A stretch of 64,000 bases of DNA, from positions 2,292,001 to 2,356,000 of the forward strand of contig NC_019682.1 in NCBI RefSeq assembly GCF_000316575.1. The letters are read 5' to 3'. This document shows, one piece after another, positions 56,034 to 64,000 of this stretch. Position numbers and translations under genes: made by a program. The DNA comes from Calothrix sp. PCC 7507. Its GTDB lineage: Bacteria > Cyanobacteriota > Cyanobacteriia > Cyanobacteriales > Nostocaceae. The notes under the pieces were generated by a model. That model had not been told where the DNA came from, did not search any database, and saw nothing but the letters and a program-made list of their open reading frames with translations. Each line of letters begins with the position of its first letter. The first letter of the stretch is position 1.

Positions 56034-56393
56034 ATGGAGGGAGTCAGGGGGGCAGGGGGCAGGGAGCAGGGGGAGATGAAGAAGACAAAAAATAACCTAT
56101 TGCCCAATCCCCAATCCCCAACCCCCATTCGCCATAACAGTGATTTCGTTTTAGATTAGGAATATTACCTGTTGCCAAATTGAAGCTGCGATCGCAGATA
56201 CAAGCGGATACATGCGTATAATGTTTGAATATTTTTCTGGGAAGTCGAAAATAGTAACAGACGAAGTATGCAACGGCGGTATTCTCAATACTAGGCTAGA
56301 TCAATAGTTGCGCTGCTATGCGTCTGATGTATCTTTTTCCTTTATTTTTCCCCAGTCACCAATTTTTACACTAAAGTCTAAAATCCTTTAAAG
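56034..56393. other. gloA-clpB intergenic region
   Basis: The first about 90 bp are an aggggggcaggg / ccccaatccccaa short-repeat tract. The rest is the clpB upstream region. I looked for a CIRCE element (TTAGCACTC-N9-GAGTGCTAA) and saw none. Confidence 0.6.
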
Positions 56394-59063
56394 ATGCAAC
56401 CTACAGATCCCAATAAATTTACTGATAAAGCCTGGGAGGCGATTGTCAAATCTCAGGATATAGTTCGTGCCTATCAACAACAGCAATTAGACGTTGAACA
56501 TTTAATCATCGCCCTTTTAGAAGAACCCACTAGTTTAGCTATCCGTATTCTGACAAAAGCTGAGGTCGATCCGTTGCGCTTGCAACAACAGATAGAAGCG
56601 TTCACCCAACGTCAGCCTAAGGTTGGGAAAAGTGATCAGCTATACCTCGGACGGAGTTTAGACGTGATGCTCGATCGCGCCGAAGAACTGCGTGAGAAAA
56701 TGAAAGATTCTGATATCTCTGTAGAACATATCCTCTTGGCTTTTGCTGAGGATGAACGTATTGGCCGGCGAGTACTCAAAGGCTTTAACGTTGATACTGC
56801 AAAGCTAGAAGCTGCTACTAAAACCGTGCGTGGGAACCAAAGGGTGACAGATAAAAATCCGGAGTCTCGCTATGAAGCGCTACAAAAATTTGGCCGAGAT
56901 TTGACAGAACAGGCAAAAGCTGGTAAACTTGATCCGGTTATAGGACGAGATGATGAAATCCGCCGGGTAATTCAGGTGTTGTCTCGTCGCAGCAAAAATA
57001 ACCCAGTATTGATTGGTGAGCCTGGAGTAGGGAAAACAGCGATCGCTGAAGCATTAGCTCAAAGGATGGTAAATGGTGACGTTCCTGAGTCCTTAAAAAA
57101 CCGCCAGCTAATATCTTTAGACATTGGTAGTTTAATTGCTGGGGCTAAACTGCGGGGAGAATTTGAAGAACGCCTCAAAGCAGTCCTCAAGGAAGTGATT
57201 GACTCGAATGGTCAAATTGTCCTGTTTATTGACGAACTACACACCGTCGTTGGCACTGGTTCCAGCCAACAAGGGGCGATGGATGCCGGAAATTTGCTGA
57301 AACCCATGTTGGCGCGAGGGGAACTGCGTTGCATTGGAGCCACAACATTAGATGAGTATCGCAAACATATTGAGAAAGACGCAGCCTTAGAGCGCCGCTT
57401 TCAGCAAGTATATGTCGATCAGCCCAGTGTAGAAAATACAATTTCCATTCTGCGCGGTTTAAAAGAACGCTACGAAGTGCATCACAACGTCAAAATTTCT
57501 GATTCTGCACTGGTAGCTGCAGCCACCCTATCAGCGCGTTACATTTCTGACCGTTTCTTGCCAGATAAAGCCATTGACTTGGTGGATGAAGCCGCCGCCC
57601 AGTTGAAAATGGAGATTACATCCAAACCAGCGGAATTGGAAACCATTGACCGCCGCCTGATGCAGCTAGAAATGGAGAAGCTATCATTAGCTGGGGAAGA
57701 GAAAGGTACTGCTCAAACTCAAGAACGTTTGCAGCGAATCGAGCAAGAAATCGCCAATTTGACGGAAAAACAGCAGGAATTTAATGAGCAATGGCAAGGT
57801 GAAAAACAGTTATTAGAAGCCATCAGTGCTTTGAAGAAAGAAGAAGATGCGCTGCGGGTGCAGATTGAACAAGCAGAACGCGCCTATGACTTGAATAAAG
57901 CTGCCCAATTAAAGTATGGCAAATTGGAAGGAGTGCAACGCGATCGCGAAGCCAAAGAAGCGAAATTTTTAGAGATTCAAAGCACAGGCGCTACTCTGTT
58001 ACGGGAACAAGTCACGGAAGCCGATATCGCCGAAATCGTCGCCAAGTGGACGGGAATTCCTGTAAATCGCTTACTGGAATCAGAACGGCAAAAACTGCTG
58101 CAACTAGAGACTCTATTACAAAAACGAGTGGTTGGGCAAGAAGAAGCCGTGACAGCAGTCTCAGCAGCCATTCGTCGCGCCCGTGCGGGGATGAAAGACC
58201 CCGGTCGTCCCATTGGTTCATTTTTGTTTATGGGCCCTACTGGCGTGGGTAAAACAGAACTCGCCCGCGCTTTAGCACAGTTTCTCTTTGATTCTGATGA
58301 TGCTTTGGTACGCTTGGATATGTCTGAGTATATGGAAAAACACTCAGTGTCCCGTCTAGTCGGCGCACCTCCAGGATATGTTGGTTACGAAGAAGGCGGC
58401 CAACTTTCCGAAGCAATTCGCCGTCGTCCCTATTCTGTGGTGCTTTTGGATGAAGTTGAGAAAGCGCACCCAGATGTGTTTAATATTTTATTGCAAGTAT
58501 TAGATGATGGTAGAATTACTGATTCTCAAGGGAGAGCGGTGGATTTTCGCAACACCGTCATCGTCATGACTAGTAACATCGGTAGCGAACACATCTTGGA
58601 CTTATCCAACGATGACTCTAAGTATGACATGATGCAGAAGCGGGTGACAGAAGCTTTGCGATCGCATTTCCGCCCCGAATTTCTCAACCGCGTCGATGAT
58701 ATCATTATCTTCCACACCCTCGGTCGCTCAGAAATGCGGCACATTATCCGCATTCAACTTAAACGAGTGGAAAATCTTCTGAGAGAGCAAAAAATCTTCT
58801 TTGAGATATCCCCAGCCGCTTGTGATTACCTAGTAGAAACAGGCTATGACCCAATTTATGGCGCACGTCCCCTCAAACGCGCAATTCAGAGAGAGATAGA
58901 AAACCCCATCGCCACCAAGTTACTAGAGAATACCTTTATCTCCGGAGACACGATTTTGATTGAAAAGGGCGAAAAAGCTCTATCTTTCAGCAAAAAACCC
59001 ACAGTAAAAGTGCCAGCCCCACAAAATACAGTCAAGTTGTTAGAGTCATCAACTGAAGTGTGA
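56394..59063 (+). CDS. clpB: Chaperone disaggregase ClpB (889 aa)
   Basis: ClpB is a hexameric AAA+ disaggregase that works with DnaK. The parts are an N-terminal double Clp-N domain (1-150), first AAA+ module with Walker A GEPGVGKT and Walker [10 protein letters not shown], the long coiled-coil middle domain (about 410-530), and the second AAA+ module with Walker A GPTGVGKT and Walker [13 protein letters not shown]. There is no IGF/L loop for ClpP binding that I can see, which with the coiled coil separates it from ClpA/ClpC. The ATG at 56394 gives the usual start [17 protein letters not shown]. Confidence 0.97.
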   Translation: MQPTDPNKFTDKAWEAIVKSQDIVRAYQQQQLDVEHLIIALLEEPTSLAIRILTKAEVDPLRLQQQIEAFTQRQPKVGKSDQLYLGRSLDVMLDRAEELREKMKDSDISVEHILLAFAEDERIGRRVLKGFNVDTAKLEAATKTVRGNQRVTDKNPESRYEALQKFGRDLTEQAKAGKLDPVIGRDDEIRRVIQVLSRRSKNNPVLIGEPGVGKTAIAEALAQRMVNGDVPESLKNRQLISLDIGSLIAGAKLRGEFEERLKAVLKEVIDSNGQIVLFIDELHTVVGTGSSQQGAMDAGNLLKPMLARGELRCIGATTLDEYRKHIEKDAALERRFQQVYVDQPSVENTISILRGLKERYEVHHNVKISDSALVAAATLSARYISDRFLPDKAIDLVDEAAAQLKMEITSKPAELETIDRRLMQLEMEKLSLAGEEKGTAQTQERLQRIEQEIANLTEKQQEFNEQWQGEKQLLEAISALKKEEDALRVQIEQAERAYDLNKAAQLKYGKLEGVQRDREAKEAKFLEIQSTGATLLREQVTEADIAEIVAKWTGIPVNRLLESERQKLLQLETLLQKRVVGQEEAVTAVSAAIRRARAGMKDPGRPIGSFLFMGPTGVGKTELARALAQFLFDSDDALVRLDMSEYMEKHSVSRLVGAPPGYVGYEEGGQLSEAIRRRPYSVVLLDEVEKAHPDVFNILLQVLDDGRITDSQGRAVDFRNTVIVMTSNIGSEHILDLSNDDSKYDMMQKRVTEALRSHFRPEFLNRVDDIIIFHTLGRSEMRHIIRIQLKRVENLLREQKIFFEISPAACDYLVETGYDPIYGARPLKRAIQREIENPIATKLLENTFISGDTILIEKGEKALSFSKKPTVKVPAPQNTVKLLESSTEV

Positions 59064-59724
59064 ACTGTTACGCATTGAATTTGGGAGCATCCACTTTTGG
59101 AAGAAATACCGGGCGATTGGAAATCGCGGCTACACAAACGTTCGCCCTTGGCGTTCCCGAAGGGTAGTCCGCCTTCGCGGACTCTCTGAAACCCGCGTTC
59201 GCGTAACGTTCCGCAGGAAAGACGGGTTTAGTTTGTATAGCCCCAGACTACTAGTAGTCTGTCAGGGTTGAAATGAGGGACTGTAGTGTGAGCGTCTCGC
59301 TCACGCGGGCTTTTCGTCCCGCACTACCAAAAACCCCTCAAAACAAAATTGACAAACTACTAGTCTGAGAGCGATCCGCCAAAAGTGGATGCTCCCTTGA
59401 ATTTGCACCATACCTGACGACTGACGACAGATAATCGTCAACGATTAACGATCATATTTTTTGGTTAATAAACCCATACTGTAGGGGCGCGGTTCTCGCG
59501 CCCCTAACTTGACAAGAGTAATTAACACCAAGAAATCTGTATAGCCGAAAAATTTTAAAATAGTTAATCTACTTATGGTGTAAGGTTTTCCAGGATTTGC
59601 GTTCTGGCTATTTGCTAAGAAGCATGTATAAAATCATGATTGTGCCAATTGCATAAAAGAAAACAATAGCTGCGTAGTAGCGTGGCAAGTCTAATGATTC
59701 AAGGTTCACAAAAATTATTGAAAA
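59064..59724. other. Intergenic region holding a MITE and a hairpin repeat
   Basis: A complete MITE-like element (59083-59396, with 8-bp target repeats 59075-59082 and 59397-59404) fills half of the region. A second repeat follows: TAGGGGCGCG/CGCGCCCCTA (59481-59504), a common Nostoc hairpin. The last 200 bp are AT-rich and precede the glycosyltransferase pair. Confidence 0.75.
59083..59396. mobile_element. 314-bp MITE with perfect 18-bp terminal inverted repeats and 8-bp target duplication
   Basis: GGGAGCATCCACTTTTGG (59083-59100) and CCAAAAGTGGATGCTCCC (59379-59396) are exact complements. The element is bordered by the direct repeat TTGAATTT (59075-59082 and 59397-59404), a convincing 8-bp target duplication. 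There is no transposase gene; the interior is made of other short palindromes. It is non-autonomous and must have been moved by a transposase elsewhere in the genome. An 8-bp duplication occurs in several IS families; I cannot tell which one. Confidence 0.88.
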
Positions 59725-60765
59725 ATGAAAATCATTGCCTATCCAGCCTTTAAAACAAAATACAAAAACCCTTGTAATTGGCTTTTATATACCAATATGC
59801 TGCAACAAGAAGTAATGGTTGCAGAATTTTCAGCCAAGAAATTGCTAAGTGAAAAGTATGATATTTTTCACTTGCATTGGGTAGTAGAAACTATTGTTAG
59901 ACATCCCAATTCATTCATAGTATGGATGAGAGCTATAAGTATGCTCATGCTTATAGACTGGGCAAAAAGTAGGGGAACGCGGATTATTTGGACAATTCAC
60001 GATGAGAACCCCCATTCAATATTACATTTACAAATAGCAAATTGGTTTCAGAAAGAATTTATTAAACGAATTGATGGTTACATCAGCTTAAGCACAATAG
60101 GAAAAAATATCGCTGAGAAAAAGTTGCCAGAACTAAAAACAAAACCATGTTGTCTTGTTCCTCATGGGCATTATCGCAACTTTTATCCTGATCAAATTAC
60201 CTCTAGTGCAGCTAGAGCCTTACTTAACATACCTGACAACTACCAAATTTTGTTATTTTTTGGATATATTGATGATTATAAAAATGTTCCACATCTAATC
60301 AAAATTTTTCGGGAGTTAGATACATCAAACTGGCTATTGGTAGTTGCGGGAAAACTAGAAAGTCCTCACCTAAAGACTGAGATATTATCTGCTGCTGAAA
60401 ATGATGAGAGGGTTAAGTTATTTTTAAACTATATACCTGATGATCAAGTGCAATTATATTTCAAAGCAGCAAAGTTAGTCGTTCTACCATTTAAAGAAAT
60501 CCTCAACTCTGGAAGTGCTTTATTAGCTCTTTCCTTTGATTGTCCCATTTTAGTGCCCCAACTAGGTGCAATGCCGGAACTTCAATCACAAGTGGGAGAA
60601 GATTGGATTAAACTTTATGCTGGAGAACTCACTAATGAAAATCTTCGTGAGGGATTAAATTGGTCTGCACAACAAACACGTCTCCAAAGCCCACCTTTGG
60701 ATAAATTGGATTGGAAAATTTCCAGCCAAAATATTGTAGATTTTTATCGTCTAACCAAAGGGTAA
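59725..60765 (+). CDS. Glycosyltransferase, GT4-like (346 aa)
   Basis: A GT-B fold enzyme: KIIAYPAFKTKYKNPCNWLLYTNML at the start, YDIFHLHWVVETIV and IIWTIHDENPHS in the acceptor domain, then CCLVPHGHYRNFYPD, and ILLFFGYIDDYKNVPHLIKIFREL opening the donor domain. The donor region PFKEILNSGSALLALSFDCPILVPQLGAMPEL matches GT4, with NSGSALLA in place of the usual E-x7-E. It is followed 6 bp later by a second glycosyltransferase, so the two form a pair, and they resemble the transferases of the first operon. Confidence 0.8.
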   Translation: MKIIAYPAFKTKYKNPCNWLLYTNMLQQEVMVAEFSAKKLLSEKYDIFHLHWVVETIVRHPNSFIVWMRAISMLMLIDWAKSRGTRIIWTIHDENPHSILHLQIANWFQKEFIKRIDGYISLSTIGKNIAEKKLPELKTKPCCLVPHGHYRNFYPDQITSSAARALLNIPDNYQILLFFGYIDDYKNVPHLIKIFRELDTSNWLLVVAGKLESPHLKTEILSAAENDERVKLFLNYIPDDQVQLYFKAAKLVVLPFKEILNSGSALLALSFDCPILVPQLGAMPELQSQVGEDWIKLYAGELTNENLREGLNWSAQQTRLQSPPLDKLDWKISSQNIVDFYRLTKG

Positions 60766-60771
60766 ATTTTT

Positions 60772-61965
60772 ATGAAAATAGCTTATGTAACTACCTATGA
60801 TGTTCTCAATACTTCTGGATGGACAAAACATAATTTAGGTAATTATGGCTCAAATCATTATATCTTAAAAACTTTATCTGCTCAAGGTATTCACATTGAA
60901 AGTGTAGGCGATTGTCAGAAAAGGTATGGTCTGTTAACTAAGGGAAAATGGAGTTTTTATAGATACTTTGATAAACAAGATTATTATAGGTGGGCTGAAC
61001 CTATTGTCTGTAAAGATTATGCAAGTCAAATTGCTAAGAAATTATCTCGAATAGATGTAGATTTAATCTTGTGTACGGAAGGGTTTACACCAATAGCTTA
61101 TCTAAATTATCAACAACCAATTGTACTTTGGCTAGATACAGTTTTAGCAGCATTGATTGATTTTTATCCTTACTTAAGTAACCTTTGTCCTGAAACCAAA
61201 AAAAATATTTATTTGCTAGAAAAATTAGCTCTAGATAAATGTAAGCTAGCAATTTTTGCATCAGAATGGGCTGCTCAAAAAGCTGTAGAAATTTATGGCA
61301 TAAATCCAAACAAAATTAAAATAATTTCTAGAGGATCAAATCTAGAATTAGAGCCAGAAAGAACGATCGCAGATATTATATCTTTGATCAAATCAAGAGG
61401 TAATAATACTTGTAAATTAATTTTTATTGGGGTTGATTGGCAGAGAAAAGGCGGTAGCATCGCCCTGGAAGTAAGTAAAGAATTAGATAGAATGGGTTTA
61501 GATGTTGAATTAAAAATTCTCGGAGATTTACCAAAAAACAGAGAAAGCTTACCCAGTTTTGTTAAACCTGTAGGATATATTAATAAATCTACAACTGAAG
61601 GTAAAAAACAGTATTATGATTTACTTGCTGATGCTCATTTTCTCATTTTGCCCACTCAAGCAGATGTAACTCCTAATGTGTTAATTGAAGCTAATGCTTT
61701 TGGTGTTCCTTGTCTAACTACCAAAGTAGCAGGTATTCCTAGCATTATTAAAGATGATGTGAATGGCAAAACCTTTGCTGTAGATGCTGATGTTCAGGAC
61801 TACACTACATATATTAAAAATTATCTAGCTGATGATCAAAAATATAAAAATCTCGCTCTTTCGTCGTTTAATGAGTATGTAACTCGTTTAAATTGGTCGA
61901 TAGCTGGTCAAACTGCAAACCAGTTATTTCAAGAATTAATCTCATCAAAAAAAACCAGTATTTAA
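60772..61965 (+). CDS. Glycosyltransferase family 4 protein (397 aa)
   Basis: A GT-B fold enzyme: KIAYVTTYDVLNTSGWTKHNLGNYGSNHYILKTLSAQG at the start, VLWLDTVLAALIDFYP and CKLAIFASEWAAQKAVEIYGINPNKIKIISRGSNLE in the middle, and KLIFIGVDWQRKGG opening the donor domain. PTQADVTPNVLIEANAFGVPCLTTKVAGIPSII is the GT4 donor site, with Asp in place of the first Glu of E-x7-E. Its start follows the previous gene by 6 bp, so they are surely co-transcribed. The substrate is unknown. Confidence 0.87.
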   Translation: MKIAYVTTYDVLNTSGWTKHNLGNYGSNHYILKTLSAQGIHIESVGDCQKRYGLLTKGKWSFYRYFDKQDYYRWAEPIVCKDYASQIAKKLSRIDVDLILCTEGFTPIAYLNYQQPIVLWLDTVLAALIDFYPYLSNLCPETKKNIYLLEKLALDKCKLAIFASEWAAQKAVEIYGINPNKIKIISRGSNLELEPERTIADIISLIKSRGNNTCKLIFIGVDWQRKGGSIALEVSKELDRMGLDVELKILGDLPKNRESLPSFVKPVGYINKSTTEGKKQYYDLLADAHFLILPTQADVTPNVLIEANAFGVPCLTTKVAGIPSIIKDDVNGKTFAVDADVQDYTTYIKNYLADDQKYKNLALSSFNEYVTRLNWSIAGQTANQLFQELISSKKTSI

Positions 61966-62038
61966 GTACAACATAAATGTGCAATCTTCTATACAATTTA
62001 AACAAGATATCCTGTGTGAAAAATTGTCTAGATTTGGG

Positions 62039-62602
62039 TTAAACCTCTGTTCTATGCTGGGACAGCCTGTGGATAGCTAATGGGAGTAGGATCATCCAAA
62101 TTCCTGTGAACAAAAAATTAATACCTGCGAATAATCCCAGCACCCAAACTGCGCTAAAAGGCCATTTATATAAAATCAAAATCGCCAGAATAATAGCCAT
62201 GATACCGCTAAACAGTACCCAACCCCAGTTGGGGTCACGACGCACTTGAAATGCTGCAATCACTTCAAATACACCCTCAGCAAAAATCACAACTCCCAAG
62301 GCTAAGGTGAGAGAAAGTGCAGCACCAAAGATATTACTAATCAACAGAATCCCAGCAATTATATATAGAATACCAATCGCTAGCTGTGGCCAAAATCCTC
62401 TTTTTTGCCATGATTGGAATGCGTGGACAAGTCGGACTATACCAACGATAAATATAGTCCATGAGAGTACGACTGTGATGGCAATAGTAGCAACGAATGG
62501 TTCTGCGATCGCTGCAATTCCTAGCAATACCATTAAAATTCCTAAGATGATTGACCATTTTGAATTTCTTCGTGCCGATGTTATAGTTTCAGAACTCATC
62601 AT
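62039..62602 (-). CDS. HdeD-family (DUF308) membrane protein (187 aa)
   Basis: Six hydrophobic helices are visible, in three pairs, as in the HdeD/DUF308 family (WSIILGILMVLLGIAAIAEPFVATIAITVVLSWTIFIVGIVRLVHAF, then WPQLAIGILYIIAGILLI, and GWVLFSGIMAIILAILILYKWPFSAVWVLGLFAGINFLFTGIWMI). In E. coli HdeD helps acid resistance at high cell density; the function in cyanobacteria is unknown. The length of 187 is normal. It converges on the glycosyltransferase pair and has a repeat (copy E) upstream. Confidence 0.85.
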   Translation of the reverse strand: MMSSETITSARRNSKWSIILGILMVLLGIAAIAEPFVATIAITVVLSWTIFIVGIVRLVHAFQSWQKRGFWPQLAIGILYIIAGILLISNIFGAALSLTLALGVVIFAEGVFEVIAAFQVRRDPNWGWVLFSGIMAIILAILILYKWPFSAVWVLGLFAGINFLFTGIWMILLPLAIHRLSQHRTEV

Positions 62603-62935
62603 TTTTTTAAATTTCTCATTAATGTTTTATAAAAAATCTTAAGTAGTGTAGCCCACCAAAACCCGGATATGGTGGGCATTGCCCACCCTACTAATGTATA
62701 TTTCAAAAATCAAATACTAGTCTTATCTAACTTTTGCTTTTATATATGTCTAAAGTATGAGTGAGTTGAGGAATTAAGAAAAACAATTCTCGATAGATAA
62801 ATAATATATATTACCTATCTTGCGGCTTCCTCATCCTTTTGTAATAACGTAAGTATTAGTAACTTCTGCAATTTAACTTTAATTATTCTCTCCTCAGAGA
62901 GTTGTGCCTTAAACAATTGCAATTGAGTAATAATC
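62603..62935. other. Divergent intergenic region with repeat copy E
   Basis: Holds the GTAGGGTGGGC repeat copy E (62648-62691) and its 22-bp flank (62700-62721). The remaining DNA is AT-rich upstream sequence of both divergent genes. No other feature is seen. Confidence 0.6.
62648..62691 (-). repeat. GTAGGGTGGGC repeat, copy E
   Basis: Begins GTAGCCCACC and ends GCCCACCCTAC; it is nearly the exact reverse complement of copy A (14036-14079) over the 44 bp, with about three differences. Like copy A it is followed by the 22-bp flank (62700-62721), although the core has the opposite orientation. Confidence 0.85.
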
Positions 62936-63841
62936 ATGACTAAACCGATTCAGATTCTGTTACAGACAACGATTCCCACGGATGAAGATGACTGGTATAT
63001 TGGGCGGTTTTCTTTGCTACGAGACTATCTAGCTTCTTTGAAGAGTGAAACTGGGGAACCCCTCTACCAAGTAACAGCACGCGATCGCCAGAGTGCTGCT
63101 GGAGAAAATGATCCTGTTTTAAGTAGTCTAGAAGACTCAGATTTTGATCAACTGTGGCTATTTGCTGTGGATATAGGAGATGGCATAACTCCGAAGGAGT
63201 GTGAAAGCATTAGTGCTTTCCGTCAGCGGGGTGGTGGTTTACTTGTCACCCGCGATCATCAGGATTTGGGTAGTTGTGTTTGCAATCTTGGCGGTGTCGG
63301 ATCTGCTCATTATTTTCATAGCCAGAATCCCGAACCTGATCCCTCGCGCCACTGTCCTGACAACATCGATAATAAGTCTATTTCCTGGCCCAACTATGAT
63401 TCTGGGTTAAATGGTGATTACCAGAAAATTATTCCCCAGGAACCCTTGCACGACTTACTCAAGAATCTATCATTTTCTGGAGAGATTGAATTCTTCCCAG
63501 CTCATCCCCATGAAGGAGCCGTAGGTGTCCCGGCGAACGAGAAGAATGCACGAGTTATCGCTGTGGGTACAAGCCTAGTTTCCGGTCGCAACTTTAATTT
63601 AGTGGTAGCTTTTGATAGTGTCGAGGACGAAGAAGGAAATATTTTAGGCCGGGCGATCGCTCAATCCAGTTTCCACCATTTTGCTGACTACAATTGGGAT
63701 ACCGATCTCGGATCTCCTAGTTTTGTCAGTGAACCTCCTGGAGAGGGGATGAAGCAAAATCAACAAGCTCTGGAAGATATTCAAGCCTATGTGCGAAATG
63801 CAGCTCTCTGGCTAACTTCCAATACGGTTCGGTTAAGGTAA
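62936..63841 (+). CDS. Hypothetical protein, possible class I glutamine-amidotransferase-like fold (301 aa)
   Basis: I do not recognise a named family. The start (PIQILLQTTIPTDEDDWYIGRFSLLRDYLASLK), the strand DQLWLFAVDIGDGITPKECESISAFRQRGGGLLVTRDH and the C-terminal QALEDIQAYVRNAALWL look like a Rossmann-type ThuA or GATase1-like fold with a conserved 'FRQRGGGLLVT' turn. A middle section has CVCN, a HYF/H pair and an SFHHFADYNW motif that could bind metal. No signal peptide or membrane segment is seen. It is intact and has normal codon use. A hairpin (GAGACGCGAT..ATCGCCGTCTC) follows the stop. Confidence 0.65.
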   Translation: MTKPIQILLQTTIPTDEDDWYIGRFSLLRDYLASLKSETGEPLYQVTARDRQSAAGENDPVLSSLEDSDFDQLWLFAVDIGDGITPKECESISAFRQRGGGLLVTRDHQDLGSCVCNLGGVGSAHYFHSQNPEPDPSRHCPDNIDNKSISWPNYDSGLNGDYQKIIPQEPLHDLLKNLSFSGEIEFFPAHPHEGAVGVPANEKNARVIAVGTSLVSGRNFNLVVAFDSVEDEEGNILGRAIAQSSFHHFADYNWDTDLGSPSFVSEPPGEGMKQNQQALEDIQAYVRNAALWLTSNTVRLR

Positions 63842-63866
63842 GAGACGCGATAAATCGCCGTCTCTA
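63842..63866 (+). terminator. Hairpin after the last gene
   Basis: GAGACGCGAT and ATCGCCGTCTC are complementary (one bulged base) around a small loop, directly after the stop codon at 63841. It matches a repeat type common in Nostoc genomes; with no strong T-run, terminator function is uncertain. Confidence 0.5.
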
Positions 63867-64000
63867 CAGAAGACTGATTATTGTTCTGTATTTCTTTCTA
63901 CCTTTGCGTGAAATATAAAAATGTGGTTCATTTAGCGGAAAATCGCTGTAAACGAAAACCTCAATCCTAGTGGTTTCCTGTTCTCTTTTAAACGTTCTAA

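Overview
The window is chromosomal DNA of a filamentous, probably heterocyst-forming cyanobacterium (Nostocales; Nostoc/Calothrix/Tolypothrix-like). The evidence is the high density of HIP1 palindromes (GCGATCGC), the cyanobacterial gene content (ferredoxin-dependent nirA and narB, cnaT, ntcB, ndhM, an Rre1/Ycf29-like regulator, COP23), and abundant Nostoc-type short tandem repeats (ggggactggggatt, cagttat and ctgttca families). I cannot name the species.

Layout. 1-9.1 kb: a minus-strand exopolysaccharide operon (Wzc-like tyrosine kinase, Wzx flippase, four glycosyltransferases, a Wzy-type polymerase; the last gene is cut by the window edge). 9.1-11.5 kb: a long repeat-rich gap without a convincing gene. 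11.5-18.6 kb, plus strand: aspA, a DUF362 protein, a small membrane protein, ppa, panD, a metallo-beta-lactamase-fold protein that has lost its metal-binding motif, and an Rpn-type nuclease. 18.8-33.9 kb: the nitrate assimilation region. cnaT and ntcB lie on the minus strand, with a truncated di-heme peroxidase between them; nirA-nrtP-narB lies on the plus strand, followed by a PsiE-like gene and a nitrate-reductase-associated protein. A HEAT-repeat protein, a Rieske protein, two trypsin-like proteases and a COP23 protein sit between the two halves. 34.5-41.1 kb: a phospho-signalling neighbourhood (FHA-PrsW, a hypothetical protein, CHAT-FHA, PP2C). 41.1-46.6 kb: ndhM, a small conserved gene, an Rre1-like regulator and a glycosyltransferase, separated by repeat-rich gaps with gene remnants. 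46.9-59.1 kb: housekeeping genes (M24 peptidase, amidase, ribBA, argC, eno, glyoxalase, clpB). 59.1-64 kb: a 314-bp MITE with a target-site duplication, two more glycosyltransferases, an HdeD-like protein and a hypothetical protein.

How it works together. The nirA promoter carries a canonical NtcA site (GTAN8TAC, 22 bp, TAN3T) and an upstream TGCAN5TGCA candidate NtcB site. ntcB has its own NtcA promoter with the same exact spacing. This predicts a feed-forward circuit: NtcA switches on NtcB, and both switch on nirA-nrtP-narB, with cnaT as an accessory factor. Uptake is by a single-subunit MFS permease (NrtP) and not an ABC transporter.

Most unusual observations: in-frame inverted-repeat insertions inside both nirA and narB; the metal-site-less MBL protein; a mobile-looking 44-56 bp repeat whose core is inverted relative to its flank between copies; the intact MITE; several frameshifted gene remnants; and the FHA/CHAT/PP2C/PrsW neighbourhood, the best candidate here for an uncharacterised signalling system. 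I saw no tRNA, rRNA or CRISPR array.
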